Part shown: piece after piece, positions 25,772-33,489 of the stretch
Position numbering within the stretch: position 1 is the stretch's first letter
Layout: every line of letters starts with the position of its first letter
Source: CANIGN01 sp041391385
GTDB taxonomy: Bacteria > Bdellovibrionota > UBA2428
Reading direction: 5' to 3'
Length of the DNA stretch: 64,000 nt
NCBI GenBank assembly: GCA_041391385.1
Contig: JAWKOD010000003.1
Coordinates: forward strand, 434,001-498,000
Made by a program: the position numbers and the translations under genes
The notes under the pieces: generated by a model
Told to the model about the DNA's origin: nothing
The model's database searches: none
What the model saw: only the letters and a program-made list of their open reading frames with translations

Positions 25772-26623
25772 CTAAACCTGCTGCGCTTTCCAAAGTGTAA
25801 TAACATTTTCCATCAGTGCCGCCACGGTCATCGGACCCGCTCCGCCGGGCACAGGAGAATAAGCTCCTACCTTAGAGTAAACACTACGATCTACATCTCC
25901 ACGCAACCCATCAGGAGTGGCGCAAATACCTACATCGACAAGAACACTTTTGCTATGCACGTGAGTCTCTTTAACCAATCCGCGCACGCCCGTAGCCGCA
26001 CTGATGATGTCAGCTTTTTTAGCCTTCTCAACGACATCTTTTGTTCCAGAGTGGCACATCGTAACCGTAGCACCTCGATGTTCTAAAAGTATAGAAACAG
26101 GCATTCCCACAAGACGAGATTTTCCGAGGACACAAATATCTGCTCCCTCTATGGGGATTTTGTAATGTTCAAGAAGTCGCAAAATTCCCAGCGGTGTTGC
26201 TGGAATTGGAGTTCCCGCTTTATCTCCTAAAGCTACCAATGCCCCCAAGTTGTAACTCAATAATCCATCCGCGTCTTTCGCTGGAGAAATACTTTCTAAA
26301 AGTTGATGAGTCTCCATTGCGCTCAAGGGGTTTTCTAAGTCAGGAGGAAGTTGAAAGATAATTCCATTTACTTTTTTATCTTCGTTAAGTTTTAGAATCG
26401 CGCTTTGTATATCTGCAAAAGTCGCCGAACGCGGCAAATGAATATGCTTGCAATCAATTCCCCAAAGTTTCGCTGTTTTCAGTTTGTTATTTACATAAGG
26501 CCTTGAGCGCGGATCATCTCCTACAAGAAGAATTGCCAGGCAGGCCGTATGTTTTGGCGTCTGGGACAGAATTTTTAAGCGAAGGGCCTCAGCAGCCACC
26601 TTTCCATCTAAAAGCAGAGTCAC
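25772..26623 (-). CDS. folD: Bifunctional methylene-THF dehydrogenase/methenyl-THF cyclohydrolase
   Basis: Interconverts 5,10-methylene-, methenyl- and 10-formyl-THF with NADP. YVNNKLKTAKLWGI carries the catalytic Lys, PPDLENP and KDADGLLSYNLG mark the folate pocket, and GKSRLVGMPVS is the Rossmann NADP loop. Translation starts at GTG 26623. It is followed by gcvT. Confidence 0.95.
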   Translation of the reverse strand: MTLLLDGKVAAEALRLKILSQTPKHTACLAILLVGDDPRSRPYVNNKLKTAKLWGIDCKHIHLPRSATFADIQSAILKLNEDKKVNGIIFQLPPDLENPLSAMETHQLLESISPAKDADGLLSYNLGALVALGDKAGTPIPATPLGILRLLEHYKIPIEGADICVLGKSRLVGMPVSILLEHRGATVTMCHSGTKDVVEKAKKADIISAATGVRGLVKETHVHSKSVLVDVGICATPDGLRGDVDRSVYSKVGAYSPVPGGAGPMTVAALMENVITLWKAQQV

Positions 26624-26736
26624 ATCGCAAACTTAGCACAGCCCCCCCTATAAGAGTCAAAAGGGTGACGCGGGTGAAATGATTGACACTCATAGCATTC
26701 GCTTGCGAGTCGGGATATCCTATGTAGGAGGCGTGT

Positions 26737-27054
26737 ATGAGCATAACAAAAATAGAACTTAATGCTATTGCTTCTAAACTTGAAATCTCTAAGGAGGTTT
26801 CTCATAGCGACGAGGTAAATAACGTTGCTTCGGTTGAGAAGGGAACCCAGGTTCAAGAGACTACGCTCTCTCGAATTGAATTCTCCGATAACGCTAAGAT
26901 CCTTATGGAAGCGGTAGAAGCGGTAAAAAACGCTCCTGACGTGCGCCTGGATCGTGTAGCGGAGCTCAAGGCTGCTATTGCCGGCGGAACCTACAAAGTC
27001 GACTCAGTCGCCCTAGCCGACAAGATGTTACGGACCCATTTGGCCGAGCAATAA
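26737..27054 (+). CDS. flgM: FlgM, anti-sigma-28 factor
   Basis: 105 residues. The C-terminal part (about 62-105) has IEFSDNAKILMEAVEAV and PDVRLDRVAELKAAIAGGTY, the conserved FlgM sigma-28-binding helix region. FlgM holds FliA in check until the hook is complete, when it is exported. AGGAGG lies seven bases before the ATG. A strong terminator follows. A TTGACA lies upstream at 26683 but no well-spaced -10 is visible. Confidence 0.9.
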   Translation: MSITKIELNAIASKLEISKEVSHSDEVNNVASVEKGTQVQETTLSRIEFSDNAKILMEAVEAVKNAPDVRLDRVAELKAAIAGGTYKVDSVALADKMLRTHLAEQ

Positions 27055-27069
27055 CGTTCACTCTTTTAG

Positions 27070-27109
27070 GCCAGGTTCCAAGCTTTAAGCTCGGGACCTG
27101 GCTTTTTTT
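27070..27109 (+). terminator. Strong intrinsic terminator after flgM
   Basis: GCCAGGTTCC pairs with GGGACCTGGC across ten base pairs with one G-U wobble; the loop contains a nested AGCTT/AAGCT stem. Seven T residues follow. Confidence 0.88.
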
Positions 27110-27216
27110 ATTTTCAATTCCCTTTCCAGACACATGCGCCAAGATAATTGACGTGGTTCATCAAAATCTTGTCTCTTTTTGCGGCGCATGCGAAACTAAT
27201 ACAGGGGAGACATCGC

Positions 27217-28230
27217 GTGGAAGGAATTGATTCCTTGGATCTTGCTGTGTCGAAAGATTCAAGCAAGGACAACAACAAAATATTTACAGACACAATACCT
27301 AAAGTACAAACACGTAATTGGCCGCGCATATGGGCCATTGGTGGTGGAAAGGGTGGTGTAGGAAAAAGTTTAATCTCAGCAAACTTTTCTTGGCTCTTAG
27401 CTCAAGAAGGGAAAAGGGTTCTCGCTGTAGATTTAGACTTAGGCGGCTCAAACCTACACACTTGCCTAGGAGTGGAACCACCTCGCTTGGGATTAAGCGA
27501 CTGGATTCATGGAAGGTGTAACAATCTTTTAGATCTTACGCATCCCACTCTGCAACCCGGCTTGCACATGATAAGTGGAGCATCTGATTCCATTACGGTA
27601 ACGTCTCATATGGAAGATCGAAAGCGTGATCTCTTTGCAGAACTCACAAACCTTCCATTTGACGAAATAGTATTGGACTTAGGCGCAGGATCACATCCTC
27701 TCACTGTAGACTTTTTCAACTGTGCAGATGAAGGAGTTCTTTCAATCTTACCTGAGCCGACAAGTGTAGAAAACGCATATCGTTTTATACGAGTTGCCTT
27801 TTACCGCAGACTTCTGCACTGTCCAGAGCTGCAAGATTTTCTCTCTGTCATACATGAAGGCGCAGAAGCGAGAAATACTCTTGGTGTTCGCTCTCCAAAC
27901 GACCTTAAAGAAATCATCGCACGCATTGATCCCAAAGCGGGCGCCGCATTTGAGCGAGAGATTGCCAAAATGCGCCCCAACATCGTAGTCAACCAAGTAC
28001 GAACTTCTCAGGATATCGAAATTGGTAAGTCTATTTGCGGTGTTTCAAGACGCTATTTTGGAATTGATGCTCGCTACGTGGGCTATGTGGATTATGAAAA
28101 TTCTGTTTGGAAAGCTGTCCGACTCAAAAGACCTGCTGTTGCAGAATTTCCCAGATCCATATTGGCCGCAAGAATTGCACGCCTAACAAAAACCCTTCTG
28201 GGAGAAGAAAGTGCCCTTTTCCCTAGATAG
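27217..28230 (+). CDS. FlhG/FleN-like MinD-family ATPase
   Basis: The frame is open from a TTG at 27148, but GTG 27217 follows GGGGAGA at six bases and keeps the deviant Walker A motif GGGKGGVGKS (Lys45, Lys50) near the N-terminus, so I start there. DLDLGGSNLHTCLG and DLGAGSHPLTVDF are the Walker A' and switch regions. FlhG/MinD proteins set the number or position of flagella or other polar structures. Position right after flgM supports FlhG, though no flhF is adjacent and a generic polar MinD is possible. Confidence 0.78.
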   Translation: MEGIDSLDLAVSKDSSKDNNKIFTDTIPKVQTRNWPRIWAIGGGKGGVGKSLISANFSWLLAQEGKRVLAVDLDLGGSNLHTCLGVEPPRLGLSDWIHGRCNNLLDLTHPTLQPGLHMISGASDSITVTSHMEDRKRDLFAELTNLPFDEIVLDLGAGSHPLTVDFFNCADEGVLSILPEPTSVENAYRFIRVAFYRRLLHCPELQDFLSVIHEGAEARNTLGVRSPNDLKEIIARIDPKAGAAFEREIAKMRPNIVVNQVRTSQDIEIGKSICGVSRRYFGIDARYVGYVDYENSVWKAVRLKRPAVAEFPRSILAARIARLTKTLLGEESALFPR

Positions 28231-28268
28231 GCTCTCAACTGCTTCAAAAAGTAACACAAAACAAACAC

Positions 28269-28291
28269 GCGCCAGACTAGCCCTCTGGCGC
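28269..28291 (+). terminator. Perfect eight-base-pair hairpin between the MinD-like and J-domain genes
   Basis: GCGCCAGA pairs exactly with TCTGGCGC around a seven-base loop. No T run follows on the plus strand, so it may be a weak terminator or an mRNA-stability or leader hairpin 16 bases before the next start. Confidence 0.45.
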
Positions 28292-28306
28292 TGTGTCCAT
28301 TAAACT

Positions 28307-28981
28307 ATGGTTATGCAGAGAAAAAAGAATCTCTATCTCGTACTCGACCTAACAACTCGATGCACTCAAAACGAAATATTACACGCTTACAATAGAGCAA
28401 AATCTACCTATTCCAGAGACTCTCTAGCGGCTTACTCCCTCTATGATGACAACGCCAAAGATAGCATCTTACGCGAAATTGAAGATGCCTACCATATTTT
28501 AGGAGATGCAAGAAAACGTAGACAGTACGACGTCTCCATGGGCTATGCTGAGGGCAGCGTGGATGATAATTACAATTACGAAGACTCTATACCTCACAGC
28601 CATACCTCGCCTTCAAGCACCCCAATAAAAAACTTCAAGAAGAAATTAGAAGTTACTCCCAACATACGCGTTGAAGCGAATCCGGCTTTCGAAACGGAGA
28701 TTCAAGAAGCAAGTAATCTGAGTGGTGCCTTCTTAAGATCTATTCGCCTCTACAGGGGCTACACCGAAGACCAATTTGCTGGACTCTGCCACCTTAAAGC
28801 AGATCACATTATTGCTATTGAAGAAGAAAAACCGTTGAATCTACATCATCCCGTGTATTTACGTGGGCACTTGATGTTAATTTGTGAAGCGTTACAAATT
28901 CCAAACGCTAACATGCTTGCAAAAACTTATATTGAAAGACTTCAACAGGAAGACAAGCTTGCTCGCAATAAATCTCTTTAA
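28307..28981 (+). CDS. Protein with degenerate J domain and C-terminal RodZ-type HTH
   Basis: 224 residues. Residues about 6-75 follow the DnaJ fold (YLVLDLTTRCTQNEILHAYN, then EIEDAYHILGDARKRRQYDV), but the HPD tripeptide that activates DnaK is replaced (YSRDS). Residues about 140-205 are a HTH_25 domain as in RodZ (AFLRSIRLYRGYTEDQFAGL, YLRGHLMLICEAL). No membrane helix is present, unlike RodZ. It may be a scaffold or DNA-binding partner of the MinD-like protein just upstream; function unknown. Confidence 0.72.
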   Translation: MVMQRKKNLYLVLDLTTRCTQNEILHAYNRAKSTYSRDSLAAYSLYDDNAKDSILREIEDAYHILGDARKRRQYDVSMGYAEGSVDDNYNYEDSIPHSHTSPSSTPIKNFKKKLEVTPNIRVEANPAFETEIQEASNLSGAFLRSIRLYRGYTEDQFAGLCHLKADHIIAIEEEKPLNLHHPVYLRGHLMLICEALQIPNANMLAKTYIERLQQEDKLARNKSL

Positions 28982-28988
28982 AACTCGC

Positions 28989-30038
28989 ATGACAAACTTA
29001 TACCGTTCTTGGGTTGTAGACACTGAAAGCTCCGGTCTTCGCTTAGATGTTTTTCTTCAAAAAATGGGCGCTGAGCGCTCCCGTAGCGAATGGTCGCGGC
29101 TTATTGAAGAGGGCTGCGTTTTTATCAATTTAAAAAAAATAACCCAACGCTCGCATCGCCTTGTTGTTTTAGACGAAGTTATGTTTGACCAGCAGCAAAT
29201 AGAACCCGTTGCGAAAACGGTCACTTCAAACTTTAACTATGTAGCACCTGAAATACTTTTTGAAGACGAAAGCCTCATGGTCATAAACAAACCCGAAGGA
29301 CTTCCTGTTCATGCTGGAAACGGCATTCCCTTCGAAAAAACCTTAGCTCACTGGGTCCTCTCAAAAAAATACTTGAGCAAGGACGATGAATGGCCCGAAG
29401 AAGTAGTTCAAGATTCGCGTTGGGGAATTGTTCACCGACTTGATCTCTGCACATCAGGCGCAATGGTTATAGCGAAAAATGCAAAAGTCCACAGAGACCT
29501 TTCGCTTGCATTTCAAAATCGACTCATTCACAGACGCTACTTTGCGGTTACGGGTGGAAGCCCCTCAAATCTTTCAAACAAAATTCCTGCACTTTTAGAT
29601 AAATGGTGCCACGAGAGAAAAGCCGCGTTTAAAATGACGGGCAACAAATTCTCACTAGCGACACAGTATGGACGTGACCCGACCCACCCTCTTCGAATGA
29701 GTCCTATCTTTGAAGGTGGCAAACGCGCCATCACACATGCCTACATTCATTCGGAAGCCACTCCGCACGCCATAATTGAGCTCAAACTTCAAACAGGAAG
29801 AACTCACCAAATCAGATCTCACTTAAGATTTTTAGGATATTCCATTGTGGGCGACACGCTGTACGGAGGTCAGAAATGGCACCGTGTATTGCTGCATTCC
29901 CACACGATCCGCTTCGTGCACCCCGTGACAGGCGCCACAATTGAAGCCAATGCTCCCAGTCCGAGCTTTCTTGAGGCTTGCCTTCAGCTAGGTCTTCGTG
30001 TTCCATCTAATACGGACGACTTATGGCAGGAAACTTAG
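28989..30038 (+). CDS. RluC/RluD-family pseudouridine synthase
   Basis: I start at ATG 28989 (MTNLYRSWVV); a longer frame from 28884 would lie inside the previous gene. An S4 RNA-binding domain covers about 15-70 and the catalytic domain about 85-330, with the HRLDLCTSGAMV motif carrying catalytic Asp152 and GRTHQIRSHLRFLG near the C-terminus. It modifies uridines in ribosomal RNA; which positions cannot be told from sequence alone. Confidence 0.9.
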   Translation: MTNLYRSWVVDTESSGLRLDVFLQKMGAERSRSEWSRLIEEGCVFINLKKITQRSHRLVVLDEVMFDQQQIEPVAKTVTSNFNYVAPEILFEDESLMVINKPEGLPVHAGNGIPFEKTLAHWVLSKKYLSKDDEWPEEVVQDSRWGIVHRLDLCTSGAMVIAKNAKVHRDLSLAFQNRLIHRRYFAVTGGSPSNLSNKIPALLDKWCHERKAAFKMTGNKFSLATQYGRDPTHPLRMSPIFEGGKRAITHAYIHSEATPHAIIELKLQTGRTHQIRSHLRFLGYSIVGDTLYGGQKWHRVLLHSHTIRFVHPVTGATIEANAPSPSFLEACLQLGLRVPSNTDDLWQET

Positions 30039-30748
30039 ACGTACTTGAATTCACTCTTGAACAAAAATGGGCCAAGGGCCTTTCAATTCATTTTTGCAAT
30101 GCTCTCGAGAGCCAACGCTTTCAGAACTCAGAAGACTTTCAGCAGAGCTACTCTCTTTGCCAGGTTCACAGCGAGAAACTTGTAACATGGTCCCCTCAAA
30201 AAACTCCTGAAACATATAGAGAAACTAGAGCAGATGGATTCATCGCACGAGGCGACTCCTTTAAAAACTCACACAAAAAACTAGTCATTCGTACAGCAGA
30301 TTGCTGCCCACTATTTTACGTCGATCGCGAAAATCAAAGCATCGCTGCTATCCATGCAGGTTGGAGAGGGCTGCAACAAGGCATCCACCTTGTTCCTTTT
30401 CGCGAGGGTTTTGACCCAAAAACGACTTGGATCTGGTGTGGGCCTTGCTTGAATGGGGATAATTTTGAAGTCAATCAAGACATGTGGAGCCTTTTTGATA
30501 AACGCCACCAGAGCAATCCTGAAGTTTTTGCCACAAAAAATTCTAAAGGCGTTACATGCTCAGAAAACAAACGCTTTTTTCAGTGTTGGAACTTTTTAGA
30601 ACTTGAATATAAAAAAATTGGCGTCGAGCTATTTTACAATGTTGAAATAGACAGCTTCTCAAACGAGAATTACAACTCCTATCGTCGCTGGAATAAATCA
30701 AATCCAGACGCAAAAACCCCACACAATTATTCCTGGATCTCCTTTTAA
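30023..30748 (+). CDS. YfiH/CNF1-domain protein (laccase-domain purine nucleoside phosphorylase family)
   Basis: The metal site is complete: His49 (QVHS), the Cys94-Cys95 pair in RTADCCPLFYV and His111 in AIHAGWRG, along with GPCLNGDNFEV. Members were first called polyphenol oxidases and later shown to act on purine nucleosides. The gene overlaps the pseudouridine synthase by 16 bases. Confidence 0.88.
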   Translation: MAGNLDVLEFTLEQKWAKGLSIHFCNALESQRFQNSEDFQQSYSLCQVHSEKLVTWSPQKTPETYRETRADGFIARGDSFKNSHKKLVIRTADCCPLFYVDRENQSIAAIHAGWRGLQQGIHLVPFREGFDPKTTWIWCGPCLNGDNFEVNQDMWSLFDKRHQSNPEVFATKNSKGVTCSENKRFFQCWNFLELEYKKIGVELFYNVEIDSFSNENYNSYRRWNKSNPDAKTPHNYSWISF

Positions 30749-30750
30749 GT

Positions 30751-30867
30751 CTACTGATCTTCAGTGGGGACTCTTTTTTTGCGTATTACGTAGGAGACTG
30801 CCCAGAGGCCTAAGCCCAAGAGAACCATTGAGCCAATCTGCCAACGAATAATTTGTTTCAAGCCCAT
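30751..30867 (-). CDS. Tiny single-pass membrane protein (38 aa), overlapping the upstream small ORF
   Basis: Read by hand. ATG 30867 to TAG 30751 gives MGLKQIIRWQ, then a hydrophobic stretch about 11-27, then a Lys/Arg-rich end. Its start overlaps the stop of the 52-residue ORF by 10 bases, as expected for translational coupling. No family recognised. Its TAG stop lies three bases from the YfiH gene end. Evidence is frame and composition only. Confidence 0.45.
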   Translation of the reverse strand: MGLKQIIRWQIGSMVLLGLGLWAVSYVIRKKRVPTEDQ

Positions 30868-31016
30868 TCAATAGCCGGAGTACAATCAACACCGGGCTGA
30901 TAGGGAGGTTGTGAGTACCATAGGATTAATGCTGGTGAGAAAACTGAACTCAAAGCGAAACCTAAAAGAACCCCTAAGAAAATAAGATAAAAGCTGCTTT
31001 TTCGTGTTTCGCTCAT
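30858..31016 (-). CDS. Tiny membrane protein (52 aa)
   Basis: Read by hand. ATG 31016 to TGA 30858 encodes a charged start (MSETRKSS), a strong hydrophobic helix at about 9-35 and a short tail with one Cys. AAGAAG lies about five bases before the ATG. It pairs with the 38-residue ORF just downstream. Both fill what would otherwise be a 310-base gap without genes. It looks like a small accessory membrane subunit, but no homolog comes to mind. Confidence 0.5.
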   Translation of the reverse strand: MSETRKSSFYLIFLGVLLGFALSSVFSPALILWYSQPPYQPGVDCTPAIEWA

Positions 31017-31058
31017 TTAATCTTCTTAACGCCAAGTCATAACTGTGGCGAGATAAAA

Positions 31059-31781
31059 TTAAGCTCTACTCGCAGTTATAGTAACCTGAACGAGTTCAGC
31101 CTCTTGAGCGCTCAACGTATAGAGCTTTCCCTTTGAAGATTTAAACTTAAGGAGAGAATTCGTCCTTGTCTCAGCAACCCGCTTAAATTGAAGCCCCACC
31201 TTTATCCCCTTTTCTAAGATCCGCTGGTAAACCTTTTCATTGTAATCGGGGCAAGCCGAAACACTTCCCCATTGCCCAGGTTTCAACGATGAAGCTTTAA
31301 CAAAAGGCTGTCTTAAATTCTTAACGCCTTTGGTTAAGGCATTGGGAATAGGCATTCCATGAAGATCGTATTCAGGATTACCCAAAAATTTTTCAATACG
31401 TGCACACAAGGCAGGAGTCACTGCATGCTCCAAAACTTCAGCCTCCTCATGAGCCTCTAAGCTACTTAACTTAAGAGTTTTCTGAAGAAAAAGTTCAATC
31501 AAACGATGCCGCCTTAAGAGGCCAGCAACAAAGCGCTCGCCTTTTGTACTTAAACGAACACCTTTTCGAGGAACCAAAATAGTCATTCCCATCTCTTCTA
31601 AACGCTGCAGCATTTCAGTTACTGTTGGCCTTTTAACTCCCAACAAATCAGCGATCTGACTGTTCTGAACCAAAGACCCAGCATCGGAATTTAAACGAGA
31701 CAAATTCCATATCGTCTTAAGATAATTTTCTGTATGAATATTAATGTTATGCCCAGTAGGGGCAACCCTAGAATCTGTCAC
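31059..31781 (-). CDS. DtxR/MntR-family metal-dependent transcriptional repressor
   Basis: 240 residues. A winged helix at about 15-80 (IADLLGVKRPTVTEMLQRL), the dimerisation and metal-binding domain at about 85-150 with RRHRLIELF and HEEAEVLEHAV carrying the His/Glu ligands, and a C-terminal SH3/FeoA-like domain about 160-240. It would repress metal uptake when Mn or Fe is bound. Translation starts at GTG 31781; no better ATG exists. It is divergent from the metal ABC transporter, whose start lies in a perfect palindrome, so it is the obvious candidate regulator. Confidence 0.9.
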   Translation of the reverse strand: MTDSRVAPTGHNINIHTENYLKTIWNLSRLNSDAGSLVQNSQIADLLGVKRPTVTEMLQRLEEMGMTILVPRKGVRLSTKGERFVAGLLRRHRLIELFLQKTLKLSSLEAHEEAEVLEHAVTPALCARIEKFLGNPEYDLHGMPIPNALTKGVKNLRQPFVKASSLKPGQWGSVSACPDYNEKVYQRILEKGIKVGLQFKRVAETRTNSLLKFKSSKGKLYTLSAQEAELVQVTITASRA

Positions 31782-31804
31782 TCTTTTACAATAGTAACAC
31801 TTCT

Positions 31805-31830
31805 CAATAATTGCAAAAAATTAATTATTG
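31805..31830. promoter_or_regulatory. Inverted repeat in the repressor-transporter intergenic region
   Basis: CAATAATT and AATTATTG are exact inverted repeats separated by ten bases, 23 bases upstream of the repressor start. It may be a second, weaker operator or part of the repressor promoter. AT-rich sequence makes chance occurrence possible. Confidence 0.35.
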
Positions 31831-31840
31831 GCAAAGGCCT

Positions 31841-31864
31841 TATAATTAGGGTACCCTAATTATA
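31841..31864. promoter_or_regulatory. 24-bp perfect palindrome, likely operator of the metal transporter operon
   Basis: TATAATTAGGG at 31841 and its reverse complement form an uninterrupted 24-base palindrome that ends on the A of the transporter start codon. The core TTAGGGTACCCTAA resembles DtxR/IdeR-type operators (TTAGG arms). TATAAT at its left end matches a sigma-70 -10 element, which would place the transcript start about 11 bases before the ATG, though no well-spaced -35 is seen. Binding by the divergent repressor would block RNA polymerase. Confidence 0.7.
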
Positions 31865-32730
31865 TGAAGCTCCTTTTTTATCTACTCCTAGCCACAATAG
31901 GCTCCTCATGCACAAAAGCCCCCATTAAACGAGAAAAGCTGTACATAGTCAGCACCACGACCCTCATGAAAGATCTCGTCGACACAATCTGGGCAGACAA
32001 GGTTGAAAGCGCTTCACTCATGGGGCCTGGAGTAGACCCCCACCTCTACCAACCCACAGCAAAGGATCTAAGCAAACTCGAAGAGGCAGATGTTATTGTT
32101 GCCCACGGTCTTCACCTTGAAGGAAAAATGGTTGAAGCTCTTGAGTCCCTCGCTAAAAAGAAACGAGTAGTCATTATCGGCCACGTTCTTGATTCCAAAA
32201 AGCTCATTGACCACGGAGGGGCCATAGACCCACATACATGGTTTGACCCTGCTCTCTGGATTGAAAGCGCTAAGATACTCGCTAATGCAGAAGGACTCCC
32301 CCCTTTTGACCCCAAAAACTTCTTAGACTTTTCTAAAAAAGTTGAGGAATTGTCTGTTAAATACAAAAAGATTTTTCAATCTATTCCCAAAGAACAACGT
32401 ATTCTCATTACAAGTCACGATGCCTTCCACTACTTAGGAAGATTTTTCGATATCGATGTTCAAGGAGTACAAGGTGTTTCAACGGATTCAGAAGTTGGCG
32501 TAAAACGTATTGATGACCTCATTCAACTCATCAAGAAGAAGAAAATTAAATCTATTTTCTCAGAAACAAGCGTCTCAGCACGCGCCATAAATAAACTGCT
32601 CAGCGAATCAGGCGCGCAACTAGGTGGAGTGCTTTACAGTGACGCCCTTGGGGCTATTGGCAGCGGTTCAGACACTTATCTTGGAATGCTTGAGCATAAT
32701 TTAAAAACCATTTATGAGGGACTTAAATAA
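31864..32730 (+). CDS. Metal ABC transporter substrate-binding lipoprotein (TroA/MntA/ZnuA type)
   Basis: 288 residues with a lipobox (IGSSC, Cys16). Cluster A-I metal ligands are visible: His60 (GVDPHLY), His124 (IDPHTWFDP), a SHDAFHYLG region around 184-192 and an Asp near 269 (YSDALG). The protein captures Mn, Zn or Fe in the periplasm; the His-rich loop of pure Zn-binding ZnuA is absent, favouring Mn/Fe. No Shine-Dalgarno precedes the ATG, which sits at the end of the operator palindrome. Confidence 0.9.
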   Translation: MKLLFYLLLATIGSSCTKAPIKREKLYIVSTTTLMKDLVDTIWADKVESASLMGPGVDPHLYQPTAKDLSKLEEADVIVAHGLHLEGKMVEALESLAKKKRVVIIGHVLDSKKLIDHGGAIDPHTWFDPALWIESAKILANAEGLPPFDPKNFLDFSKKVEELSVKYKKIFQSIPKEQRILITSHDAFHYLGRFFDIDVQGVQGVSTDSEVGVKRIDDLIQLIKKKKIKSIFSETSVSARAINKLLSESGAQLGGVLYSDALGAIGSGSDTYLGMLEHNLKTIYEGLK

Positions 32731-33489
32731 ATGAAAGCTATTACAGTTGAAAATCTTTCTGTCAGCTACCGCAATAACATGGCTCTCTGGGAGCTAAATC
32801 TTACTGCGGATCCCGGACAAATTATTGGAATTGTAGGTCCCAACGGTTCAGGGAAAAGTACTTTTCTTAAAAGCATTTTAGGTCTTATTCCCCGCGACTC
32901 TGGAAGTATTAAATACTTCAACAATCTAAGTATCGAAGAAGCGCGTCCCAAAATTGCCTACGTCCCTCAGAGAGAAGACATTGACTGGGATTTTCCGATC
33001 ACGGCATTAGACGTTGTTCTAATGGGACTCACACCACGCCTTGGTCTCTTTAAATGGGCAAGTGCCGAAGATAAAGCGTTTTGCCTAGAATGCCTCAAAA
33101 GAGTTGGGCTCAAAGAAGATTTTGCCACAAGACATATTGGTGAGCTCTCCGGAGGTCAGCAACAACGAGTTTTCATTGCACGAGCTCTTGCTCAAAAAGC
33201 AGATATTTACATGCTCGACGAGCCTTTCTCTGCGATTGACTCTGTAAGCGAAGAAATTATTCTGCATCTCTTCTTGGAGCTCAAAAAACAAGGCAAAACT
33301 ATTTTCATAGTTCATCACGATCTCTTTAGCGTGCAAAAATACTTTGATTCTGTTGTTCTTCTAAACTCTCGCTTGGTTGCCTATGGCAAAACTCAAGATG
33401 TACTTACCGGCCCCAACCTTGCAGCTGCATATGGATCACAAGCGAGCCCCCTCGTAGAAGCTCTTCAAAAGCTTCAGGAGAATACATGA
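32731..33489 (+). CDS. Metal ABC transporter ATP-binding protein
   Basis: 252 residues with Walker A GPNGSGKST, signature LSGGQQQRV, Walker B IYMLDEPFSAID and the switch His in IVHHD. It starts directly after the binding-protein stop and overlaps the permease gene by four bases. It powers import of the metal captured by the TroA-like lipoprotein. Confidence 0.95.
   Translation: MKAITVENLSVSYRNNMALWELNLTADPGQIIGIVGPNGSGKSTFLKSILGLIPRDSGSIKYFNNLSIEEARPKIAYVPQREDIDWDFPITALDVVLMGLTPRLGLFKWASAEDKAFCLECLKRVGLKEDFATRHIGELSGGQQQRVFIARALAQKADIYMLDEPFSAIDSVSEEIILHLFLELKKQGKTIFIVHHDLFSVQKYFDSVVLLNSRLVAYGKTQDVLTGPNLAAAYGSQASPLVEALQKLQENT

Noticed and set aside
26683..26721. TTGACA before flgM considered as a sigma-70 promoter
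   Set aside because: The nearest -10-like TATCCT is 27 bases away, too far for a standard promoter.
28884..28988. Upstream extension of the pseudouridine synthase frame
   Set aside because: It lies within the J-domain gene and lacks S4-domain sequence; ATG 28989 is the better start.
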